Assembly: GCA_031278295.1 (NCBI GenBank)
Contig: JAITKQ010000164.1
Location: 1 to 5,630 of the forward strand
Direction: 5' to 3'
Source: Spirochaetaceae bacterium
GTDB taxonomy: Bacteria; Spirochaetota; Spirochaetia; Treponematales; Breznakiellaceae
DNA: 5,630 nucleotides
In this document: positions 1 through 4,343 of the stretch, piece by piece
Layout: each line of letters starts with the position of its first letter
Numbering within the stretch: the first letter of the stretch is position 1
Notes under the pieces: model-generated
What the model was told of the DNA's origin: nothing
Database searches by the model: none
The model's input: the letters and a program-made list of their open reading frames with translations, nothing else
Program-made: the position numbers and the translations under genes

Positions 1-79
1 GAAAGACATGTCGTTGCCCCTACCCGTGAAAAGCGAGTTTTGGGCAATGAAAGCGGCCTGCCTGTTAAACTTGAGACTG

Positions 80-874
80 CTACTCCGTCAGCGGGAAGTA
101 ACGGTTAATAGACCGTGTATCCTCCATAAAGCTGGTAAAGGTAAGGGTCTTGCCGTCATCGCTCACGGTGTAGGCCCCCGGATTCCATGAGGTTGTGCCG
201 CCATCCGCTTTGTGGCCGTTGGTAAATGCGGTCCCCGCTTTGGTGCTGGCATCATAGTTGTATTCCCACACGGCTGTACTATTGTCGTGGGCATAGGAAA
301 TTACGGCCACAGTGGTCCCGGTCATACTGGCTTCATAACCGTTGCTCCGTTTTGGCCGGAAGGTCAGCGTGAGCCAGCTTGTATTGTCCGCTGCGGGCGT
401 CGAGCCGCCCCACACGGAACCTGCAAGGTTTTCGTCAAGCGTCCCAAGATTTTCGGGGCTTGCCGCCACCGTGAGGTCCGGGGAACGCAGGCGATTGAAT
501 ACCTTAGCGCTCCCGTGACCGCCAAAGTTGGTGAAGGTGAGGCTTTGCCCGTTTTCCGGTATCGTGAACACGCCGGGTGTCCAGCCGGTTGAAGTGATGC
601 TGCCGCCCCCTTCGCTGCAAGTATAGTCCCACTCGTTGCTCGTATTGTCCCCCGAAAACGCGCCTATCATCTTGCCGTCGCCTCTGAATGTTATCGTAAC
701 CCAGGCGCCGCTCGGGTTTGTCCCGCCGTAGACAGCGTTAGCCAAAGTCGCCGGATTCCAGTTATTGGAAGGCGTATCCCCGCCGTTATGCCCACAGCCC
801 GCAAAGATAAAAATAGACAACGCCGCCAAAACTGCCGCCGCGATCCCGATCCGCTTAAAAAAATATTTTTTCAT
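80..874 (-). CDS. Putative secreted lipoprotein with two tandem copies of a beta-rich domain
   Basis: Encodes 264 aa from ATG at 874; stop TAG at 80-82. The start is chosen because a classical signal sequence begins there (basic MKKYFFKR, then a hydrophobic stretch) and GGAG lies 10 nt upstream. The frame stays open a further 57 codons upstream, but that extension is Arg/Pro-rich and does not look translated. A spirochaete-style lipobox (IFAGC, Cys27) predicts lipidation, so the protein should be anchored on a membrane facing the periplasm or outside. After a short Gly/Asn linker come two related domains, about residues 44-129 and 150-264. Each begins LA..V.GG..P followed by W.T.TFR, has a central EWDY or WEYN, then TGWTPGVFTI or TSWNPGAYTV, then SLTFTNF or TLTFTSF, and ends near FNR or INR. 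This is an internal duplication of a small beta domain. I do not recognise the family; function is unknown. It has no cotranscribed neighbour in the window. Coding is well supported. Confidence 0.85.
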   Translation of the reverse strand: MKKYFFKRIGIAAAVLAALSIFIFAGCGHNGGDTPSNNWNPATLANAVYGGTNPSGAWVTITFRGDGKMIGAFSGDNTSNEWDYTCSEGGGSITSTGWTPGVFTIPENGQSLTFTNFGGHGSAKVFNRLRSPDLTVAASPENLGTLDENLAGSVWGGSTPAADNTSWLTLTFRPKRSNGYEASMTGTTVAVISYAHDNSTAVWEYNYDASTKAGTAFTNGHKADGGTTSWNPGAYTVSDDGKTLTFTSFMEDTRSINRYFPLTE

Positions 875-931
875 CCTGTTAGTTCTCCATATTAAGGACT
901 TAAAATGAGGTAGCGCCGTTTCGCGCCGTTG

Positions 932-946
932 CCGGAAAACTTCCGG
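932..946. repeat. Short perfect hairpin upstream of the lipoprotein gene
   Basis: CCGGAA (932-937), loop AAC, TTCCGG (941-946): 6 bp, perfect. It lies about 60 nt upstream of the lipoprotein start and would fall in its untranslated leader. GCGCCGTT occurs twice just beside it (913-920 and 923-930). No T-run follows on either strand, so it is not a terminator. Role unknown. Confidence 0.5.
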
Positions 947-1052
947 TAGACCTGGCCGGTCCGGGTGTGATAGCGGCGCTTCTTCCGCGCGAAAGCCCCG
1001 CATCAGGCGGCGAGCGGTTTCTGTACACAACGCCCGCTTTGCCACGAAATGA

Positions 1053-1100
1053 ATGAACCTCCTCCGCCCTGAAGGGCGGGGTATTAGACCCTACGGCGGA
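1053..1100 (-). mobile_element. IS200/IS605-like right end (omega-RNA 3' end motif) with no adjacent tnpB
   Basis: Read on the minus strand this holds GTAGGGTCTAATACCCCGCC, a hairpin with arms CCGCCC (1064-1069) and GGGCGG (1074-1079) around a TTCA loop, then GGAGGAGGTTCATTCA. A GC-rich hairpin followed by GGAGGTTCA is, from family knowledge, the usual right end of IS200/IS605 and IS1341-type elements. In TnpB elements the same stretch is the 3' end of the omega-RNA scaffold, with the guide starting just after the TTCA-type end. No tnpB or tnpA reading frame occurs in the window, and the element body would lie toward higher coordinates. It is therefore either a decayed element or a small non-autonomous derivative. 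The identification rests on motif resemblance only. Confidence 0.45.
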
Positions 1101-1107
1101 ATAAATG

Positions 1108-1137
1108 TATATAAGTTCAGGAATTACTAGAGAGCAA
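1108..1137 (-). promoter_or_regulatory. Candidate promoter for the lipoprotein gene, next to the poly(C) tract
   Basis: On the minus strand TTGCTC (1137-1132, a weak -35) is followed after 18 bp by TATATA (1113-1108, a -10-like box). Transcription would run toward the lipoprotein gene, giving a leader of roughly 220 nt. The poly(C) tract ends 13 bp upstream of the -35, so changes in its length would alter upstream promoter geometry. The -35 match is poor, so this is a suggestion only. Confidence 0.25.
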
Positions 1138-1138
1138 T

Positions 1139-1252
1139 TTAGCCGAGAACGGGGGGGGGGGGGGGTATGTGGATATGACGGGCGGCGATTAGGCGCAGGT
1201 AATGCCGTGCCGCGTGTGGGTGTTTCCGCTGTTCGCGGTTATACTCCGCCAT
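1139..1252 (-). CDS. Small hypothetical ORF (37 aa) running through the poly(C) tract
   Basis: ATG at 1252, preceded by AGGAGG (1267-1262) with a 9-nt spacer; this is the only strong reason to think it is translated. The first 29 residues are basic and His/Arg-rich, beginning MAEYNREQRKHPHAARHY. The 15 C residues then give five prolines, followed by VLG and a TAA stop at 1141-1139. One extra C would move the reader into a frame open to a TAA at 902-900, giving 117 aa and ending just before the lipoprotein Shine-Dalgarno. Two extra C would end it after about 11 more residues. I recognise no family. The frame after the tract crosses the IS605-like hairpin and does not look like protein. It may be a regulatory leader ORF, the stub of a lost gene, or chance. 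Confidence 0.3.
   Translation of the reverse strand: MAEYNREQRKHPHAARHYLRLIAARHIHIPPPPPVLG
1151..1165. repeat. Homopolymeric G15 tract (C15 on the minus strand)
   Basis: Fifteen consecutive G on the plus strand. Tracts of this length are highly prone to slipped-strand mispairing, and poly(G) tracts upstream of spirochaete surface-protein genes (the tpr genes of T. pallidum) are established length-variable switches. Here the tract lies about 280 nt upstream of the lipoprotein start and inside a small ORF with a good ribosome binding site. The exact count may also be a sequencing or assembly approximation. Confidence 0.97.
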
Positions 1253-1290
1253 AGCCCGCTTCCTCCTGTTCCCGTCCTTCTAACGCGGGT

Positions 1291-1365
1291 AAATAAAAAA
1301 GCCCGATCACCGGTTTCAGGAACACGCGATGCGCCTTCCCACTACGAGTAATCGGGCTTCAGCCC
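1291..1365 (-). terminator. Attenuator- or sRNA-terminator-like RNA with alternative helices
   Basis: On the minus strand AAGCCCGAT (1359-1351) pairs perfectly over 9 bp with ATCGGGCTT (1307-1299), followed directly by a T-rich tail (TTTTTTATTT, 1300-1291), which is the layout of an intrinsic terminator. The 43-nt loop contains an inner helix, GGAA with TTCC closing a CGC/GCG stem. The 5' arm of the terminator can instead pair upstream: GGGC-TGAA-GCCC (1365-1354) uses the same GCCC. The two helices exclude each other, as in attenuators. The AGGAGG and ATG of the small ORF follow 30-45 nt downstream. It could equally be the 3' end of a short RNA starting near 1400, where TCGACA followed by TATTTT resembles a weak promoter. 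No known riboswitch class is recognised. Confidence 0.45.
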
Positions 1366-1372
1366 TGCGCCG

Positions 1373-1389
1373 CATACTTCCAGTACGCG
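1373..1389 (-). repeat. Small hairpin upstream of the attenuator-like structure
   Basis: Minus-strand GCGTAC (1389-1384), loop TGGAA, GTATGC (1378-1373): a 6-bp stem with one G-T pair. It sits immediately upstream of the GGGC-TGAA-GCCC helix and would form the first stem-loop of the same RNA if transcription starts near 1400. Confidence 0.4.
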
Positions 1390-1431
1390 CACGTAAAATA
1401 ATCTATGTATCCAATCTGTCGATCATGCCCG

Positions 1432-1462
1432 CCTCCGCAAAGGCTTCATGCCTTTGCGGAGG
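1432..1462. repeat. Perfect 13-bp palindrome with a 5-nt loop
   Basis: CCTCCGCAAAGGC (1432-1444) and GCCTTTGCGGAGG (1450-1462) are exact reverse complements around TTCAT. No T-run follows on either strand, so it is not a standard intrinsic terminator. It resembles a REP-type or MITE-type dispersed palindrome. It lies in non-coding DNA. Confidence 0.8.
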
Positions 1463-1569
1463 GGTGGCCTTGAATAGAGTATCTCAGGACATGGCTCTTT
1501 TTGTCAAGGGTTCGCGTTGCTTCACAGCAGTTTTACATTTACAAAAATTTTTCATGTAATTCGGGCGCA

Positions 1570-1677
1570 TTTCCGGCACGAAGTGCCGGAAACCGGGCTT
1601 TGCGGGGTTCCGCAAGGCAACCCCCTTGGGTTGTCCCTCCATTCCCTCCGCGAAGGCTTCGCGCGAACGCTTCGCGC
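1570..1677. repeat. Cluster of consecutive small hairpins
   Basis: Five palindromes lie within about 110 bp: TTTCCGGCAC/GTGCCGGAAA (1570-1579 and 1583-1592, loop GAA); TTGCGG/CCGCAA (1600-1605 and 1610-1615); CAACCC/GGGTTG (1618-1623 and 1628-1633); CGCGAA/TTCGCG (1649-1654 and 1658-1663); GCGCGAA/TTCGCGC (1661-1667 and 1671-1677). The last two share bases and exclude each other. A minus-strand frame (1723-1484) is open across the cluster, but its composition follows the palindromes and it has no convincing start, so I do not call a gene. It may be a dispersed intergenic repeat or a structured RNA. Confidence 0.6.
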
Positions 1678-1731
1678 CCCTCCAATCCCTTGCGCGTTTC
1701 GTACTCGACGGCTTTCTCGCCAATGATAGAC

Positions 1732-1750
1732 CGGTAATGTAAAATTACCG
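1732..1750. repeat. AT-containing hairpin just outside the left IS end
   Basis: CGGTAAT (1732-1738), loop GTAAA, ATTACCG (1744-1750): 7 bp, perfect. ATTACCG recurs directly at 1767-1773. It lies 35 bp from the shared IS terminal sequence and could belong to the insertion target or to an outer part of the element. Confidence 0.5.
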
Positions 1751-1784
1751 TTGCCTCCTCAAAAATATTACCGAAAAAGGCCCG

Positions 1785-2000
1785 TGCCTCATTTTGAAAA
1801 TATTCCCCAACTTATAATAAGGACGCTCGAAAGAGGGCGAATGGGGTTAAACATGAAAGAAAAACAGGCGGTAACACGGGAATATAAAACCCCTTATCAA
1901 AAGGTAACGAAAAAAGAAAAGGCGGCCGTGCTCGATCAGTTCACCCGGTTGACCGGCTACCACCGGAAATCAGCGGTGAGGATATTGCGCGTAAAACCGG
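1785..2000 (+). mobile_element. Truncated insertion sequence, left end
   Basis: The block TGCCTCATTTTGAAAAT (1785-1801) nearly matches TGCCTCATTTCAAAATG (5403-5419), which ends a second, oppositely oriented IS copy. Read within one element the two would be inverted terminal repeats. The fragment contains an internal promoter-like box and the start of an integrase-type transposase, then loses similarity to that protein at about 2000. Everything after the N-terminus is missing, so this copy is dead. CCGAAA also occurs near both termini (1771-1776 and 5397-5402) but at a different distance, so the exact outer boundary and any target duplication cannot be fixed. Confidence 0.6.
1813..1818 (+). 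promoter_or_regulatory. -10 box for the truncated transposase
   Basis: A perfect TATAAT, 35 nt upstream of the transposase ATG. A consensus -35 is not seen at the proper distance: TTGAAA at 1794-1799 leaves only a 13-bp gap. IS internal promoters are often of this weak type. The Shine-Dalgarno would be GGGG at 1843-1846, 6 nt before the ATG. Confidence 0.4.
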
Positions 2001-2050
2001 GCTGGTATCAGATTCTGAGTTTTAGACGGCGAGACAGTCAATGTTTGTAA
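1853..2050 (+). pseudogene. Integrase-type (DDE) transposase, N-terminal fragment
   Basis: ATG at 1853. About 49 codons resemble the start of integrase-catalytic-domain transposases: a Lys-rich segment, YQKVTKKEKAAVLDQFTRL, then TGYHRKSAVRILRVKP, the helix-turn-helix-like DNA-binding region of this family. Full-length members run to several hundred residues and carry a DDE catalytic core, none of which is present. After KP (about 2000) the frame continues into unrelated sequence (GWYQILSFRRR) and stops at 2050. It is a broken 5' remnant left by deletion or replacement, not a functional enzyme. Its partner end, the C-terminus of the same apparent family, appears on the minus strand at the right edge of the window. 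Family assignment is from recognition of the motif, not from a search. Confidence 0.65.
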
Positions 2051-2361
2051 CGGCGGCTGACCATGTTCCCGTGCCCGCCGCCTCGAATTCAAACGACCGG
2101 ACAAGATCCGTCGCGTTAAACAAAAACGCGCCGGAAACGGCCATAATGAGGCACTCCGCTAACACGAGGCGCGATTTTACCCGCTCAAACCCCACCATGA
2201 TGCCAGTTTTAAACATCTGACATCTTTGTCGGGTTTTACAGCCGCCCCTGTCGTTACGCGGTTCATTGTCGTAGTGGAGTTTGCCAAGGCCTCCAACGCG
2301 GACGACGCGACAGCTGTACAGAAACCTTTTTCCCCGCTATATTTGAAACGAGGAGACAGAC
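2001..2361. other. Anonymous 360-bp region between the IS fragment and the protease gene
   Basis: No gene can be supported here. A minus-strand frame (ATG 2216 to stop near 2022, 64 aa, hydrophobic middle LAECLIMAVSGAFLF) has protein-like codon choice but no good ribosome binding site and no family I recognise. A plus-strand frame (ATG 2041 to stop 2220, 59 aa) overlaps it. A third plus-strand frame is open from 2163 to 2378 without an ATG. They cannot all be genes; the region may hold the remnant of a gene broken by the IS event. Confidence 0.4.
2315..2343 (+). promoter_or_regulatory. Candidate promoter for the retropepsin-like gene
   Basis: TGTACA (2315-2320, four of six -35 consensus bases) and TATATT (2338-2343, five of six -10 consensus bases) are separated by exactly 17 bp. 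Transcription would start near 2350, giving a leader of about 12 nt that just contains the AGGAG at 2351-2355. The fit is good but the leader is short. Confidence 0.4.
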
Positions 2362-2769
2362 ATGAGCGTTTTTAAGGAAAAAATCACGCTGGCCAATGCC
2401 AGTGACAAAGTAAGGGTTGAATGTGGCATTCTTAAAGAAATCCGCTCCGTTACGTTGGACGCCATGCCCGATACCGGTGCATGGACGCTGGTTATCAACG
2501 AGGATACCCGGCAAAAGCTGGGGCTTGCCATTGAAGAAACAGCGGCGTCCACCCTGGCGGACGGCAAAACCTGTACCTACGCCGTAACGGAGGGGGTGAA
2601 AATCCAGTGGAAGAACCGGAGCATTGTGCTCCCCGCCGTAGTGGTTCCCGACGTGAAAGACATACTCCTCGGCGCGTTGCCCCTTGAGGCGATGGATTTG
2701 ATGGTTGATCCGGTGCATGAACAGCTGGTTGGCGTCCACGGCGATCAGCCCCTGCACGTTCTCTACTAA
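2362..2769 (+). CDS. Retropepsin-like clan AA aspartic protease family protein
   Basis: 135 aa. The start is firm: AGGAG (2351-2355) is 6 nt before the ATG. The fold signature of a single retropepsin domain is present: the catalytic triplet Asp37-Thr38-Gly39 (in AMPDTGAWTLVI), a flap-like middle region near residues 60-80 (LADGKTCTY), a hydrophobic strand IVLPAVVVPD (88-97), and the ILLG motif at 101-104, equivalent to the hydrophobic-hydrophobic-Gly motif that supports the active site in this clan. One domain has one catalytic Asp, so activity would need a homodimer. There is no signal peptide, so it should be cytoplasmic. Stand-alone bacterial proteins of this kind are common but their substrates are mostly unknown. 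No partner gene is obvious: it sits alone between IS debris and a convergent ABC operon. The domain call is good; actual protease activity is inferred. Confidence 0.8.
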   Translation: MSVFKEKITLANASDKVRVECGILKEIRSVTLDAMPDTGAWTLVINEDTRQKLGLAIEETAASTLADGKTCTYAVTEGVKIQWKNRSIVLPAVVVPDVKDILLGALPLEAMDLMVDPVHEQLVGVHGDQPLHVLY

Positions 2770-2776
2770 CTCTCTG

Positions 2777-2804
2777 ATACTAGCCTGAGTGCATAATATG
2801 TCAA
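2777..2804 (-). promoter_or_regulatory. Strong promoter-like sequence antisense to the retropepsin-like gene
   Basis: On the minus strand a perfect TTGACA (2804-2799) is followed after 16 bp by TAGTAT (2782-2777). Transcription would start about 2770, right at the 3' end of the protease gene, and run antisense through it. It lies downstream of the ABC operon's last gene, so it cannot serve that operon. The same TAGTAT hexamer appears in the operon's own candidate promoter. Confidence 0.4.
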
Positions 2805-2844
2805 CCTATTTCAGGACGACAGCGCTGAGAGGATGCGGGGCGGC

Positions 2845-3594
2845 TTACCAGACGGGGCGGTACTCCCTGTTCATCATAAAAAATTGGCGGGTACGTTCAT
2901 GTTGAGGGGAGGTAAAGATTTCTTCGGGCGTACCATCCTCTATCGGAATTCCTGAGTCAAAAAAGATTACCCGTGAGGAAACCTCACGGACAAAGCGCAT
3001 CTCGTGGGACACAAGTATCATCGTCATACCGGCGGCGGCGATTCGTTTTATCACATCAAGCACCTCGGACACCCACTCGGGATCGAGGGCGCTTGTAGGC
3101 TCGTCGAAAAGCATCACCTCAGGGTCAAGCGCCAAAGCGCGGGCTATGCCGACCCGCTGCTGCTGCCCGCCGGAAAGACGGGAAGGGTATTCGCCGGCCT
3201 TGTCAGCAAGCCCGATGGAAGAAAGTATACTTATCGCCTTTTCCTCCGCCTGCGACTTGGGCTGTTTCTTGACCACAATCAGGCTTTCGGTAACATTCCG
3301 CAACACCGTCTTGTTTTTGAATAGGTTGTAATGCTGAAACACCATAGATGACTTGGAACGCAACCGGTGGACATCGCTCTTTTTTACCGCGGCGGCATCC
3401 ACCGTCACATCGGCAATCGTAACGGTGCCGGCATCCGGTTTCTCCAGCCAGTTGAATGTCCGCAACAACGTAGTCTTTCCTGCACCGCTCGGACCTATGA
3501 TTGAAACAATCTCTTTCTTATCGATGTCAATGCTTACATCGCGCAACACCATATTGCCGCCGAAAGATTTGCTGATATGTTCCAGCCGTATCAT
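2845..3594 (-). CDS. Polar amino-acid ABC transporter, ATP-binding subunit
   Basis: 249 aa, the normal length for HisP/GlnQ-type ATPases. It hydrolyses ATP on the cytoplasmic face to drive import through the permease encoded just upstream. All motifs are intact: Walker A GPSGAGKTT (34-42), Q-loop Gln87 (VFQHYNLF), signature LSGGQQQR (140-147), Walker B MLFDEP (161-166), D-loop SALD (168-171), and switch His197 (VSHE). Phrases such as VFQHYNLF, DEPTSALDPE and VSHEMRFVREVSSRVIF are typical of the polar amino-acid uptake family. It is the last gene of a three-gene operon. Its ATG overlaps the permease stop in an ATGA, indicating translational coupling. Stop TAA at 2847-2845. No obvious hairpin terminator follows in the 75 bp before the convergent retropepsin-like gene. 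The subunit role is certain; the substrate is set by the binding protein. Confidence 0.95.
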   Translation of the reverse strand: MIRLEHISKSFGGNMVLRDVSIDIDKKEIVSIIGPSGAGKTTLLRTFNWLEKPDAGTVTIADVTVDAAAVKKSDVHRLRSKSSMVFQHYNLFKNKTVLRNVTESLIVVKKQPKSQAEEKAISILSSIGLADKAGEYPSRLSGGQQQRVGIARALALDPEVMLFDEPTSALDPEWVSEVLDVIKRIAAAGMTMILVSHEMRFVREVSSRVIFFDSGIPIEDGTPEEIFTSPQHERTRQFFMMNREYRPVW

Positions 3595-4307
3595 GTGCTT
3601 ATGCTCCGCTCGTACTTCCGCGCCCGTTTTTCGGCCATTCCCAACAGCCGTCCGACTCCGGTGCAGATGACCCAGTAGATTACCGACACAACCACATAGA
3701 TTTCAAAGAAACGGTAGCCCCGCGCCCCCACGATGCGGGCGCGCGCCATCAGATCAACTATTGATATGGTAAAGACCAAAGAGGTTTCCTTGATTAGCGA
3801 CACGAGGGTGTTTGCCAGCGGCGGGAGCGCGATAGTGAAGGCCTGCGGAGCGATTATCCGTATCATAGCCTGCTTCATGGTCATGTTGACACTGTAGGCG
3901 GCCTCAAGTTGACCCACATCGACAGCGAGCAGGGCGCTACGGAGCGTCTCGGACATATAGGCGCCGGCGTTAAAAGACAGCGCGACTATCGCAAAGACCA
4001 TGCGGGGTACGCCGTTTACGTTGAAATTCGTCCCAAAGTATTCGTTCAGCGCCCTGAGTATCAGCGGGATGCCGAAGTAGACCAGCATGATCTGCACCAG
4101 CGCCGGGGTGCCGCGGATATACGACACGTAAAGTTTGCATAGTCCCGACAGGAAGCGCACGTTGAAATACCGCGCCAGCGCCACGGCAAACGCTATGACG
4201 AGGCCTATAGCGCCCGCCGTAAGGGCCAGAAAAAGCGTCACAGGCAACGCCGTAAGAATCTCCGGCGTCGATTCGAGCATAAAGACCGGATCAAATATTT
4301 TTCCCAT
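3591..4307 (-). CDS. Polar amino-acid ABC transporter, permease subunit
   Basis: 238 aa from ATG at 4307. An in-frame GTG at 4322 would add five residues (VESVE), but GGAGAG lies between them at 7 nt from the ATG, a proper Shine-Dalgarno, so the ATG is preferred. Inner-membrane protein of the HisM/GlnP type: hydrophobic segments near residues 17-45, 68-87, 104-120, 150-175 and 198-219; the family motif YIRGTPALVQ (63-72); and the cytoplasmic EAA loop that docks with the ATPase (EAAYSVNM, from 135, through IIAPQAF). PPLANTLVSLIKETSLV (162-178) matches the family's PPLxNxxIxLxKxTSL block. Oddity: the conserved Gly of the EAA loop is Asn141 here. The gene starts 36 bp after the binding-protein stop and ends overlapping the ATPase ATG by 4 nt. 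Only one permease is present, so it should work as a homodimer. Confidence 0.93.
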   Translation of the reverse strand: MGKIFDPVFMLESTPEILTALPVTLFLALTAGAIGLVIAFAVALARYFNVRFLSGLCKLYVSYIRGTPALVQIMLVYFGIPLILRALNEYFGTNFNVNGVPRMVFAIVALSFNAGAYMSETLRSALLAVDVGQLEAAYSVNMTMKQAMIRIIAPQAFTIALPPLANTLVSLIKETSLVFTISIVDLMARARIVGARGYRFFEIYVVVSVIYWVICTGVGRLLGMAEKRARKYERSIST

Positions 4308-4343
4308 CTCTACGCTCTCCACGTTATTTTGGAACCGAGGCGG

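Noticed and set aside
212..592. Plus-strand frame of 126 codons
   Set aside because: It lies opposite the lipoprotein gene, whose signal peptide and internal repeats are clear.
875..1045. 57-codon in-frame upstream extension of the lipoprotein
   Set aside because: It would bury the signal peptide inside the protein, is Arg/Pro-rich, and the internal ATG at 874 has its own Shine-Dalgarno.
1301..1357. tRNA-like stretch on the minus strand: 7-bp acceptor-like stem GCCCGAT/ATCGGGC followed by TA
   Set aside because: Only 57 nt separate the stem ends, there is no proper D, anticodon or T arm, and no CCA; the T-run after the stem fits a terminator better.
1484..1723. Minus-strand frame of 79 codons
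   Set aside because: It runs across the hairpin cluster, its composition follows the palindromes, and it has no convincing start or domain.
2263..2757. Minus-strand frame of 164 codons opposite the retropepsin-like gene
   Set aside because: It is the antisense shadow of a gene with clear domain motifs; the promoter-like sequence ahead of it is reported separately as possible antisense RNA.
4308..4322. GTG start for the permease
   Set aside because: The GGAGAG that would serve as Shine-Dalgarno for the ATG at 4307 lies within this extension, so the ATG start is better supported.
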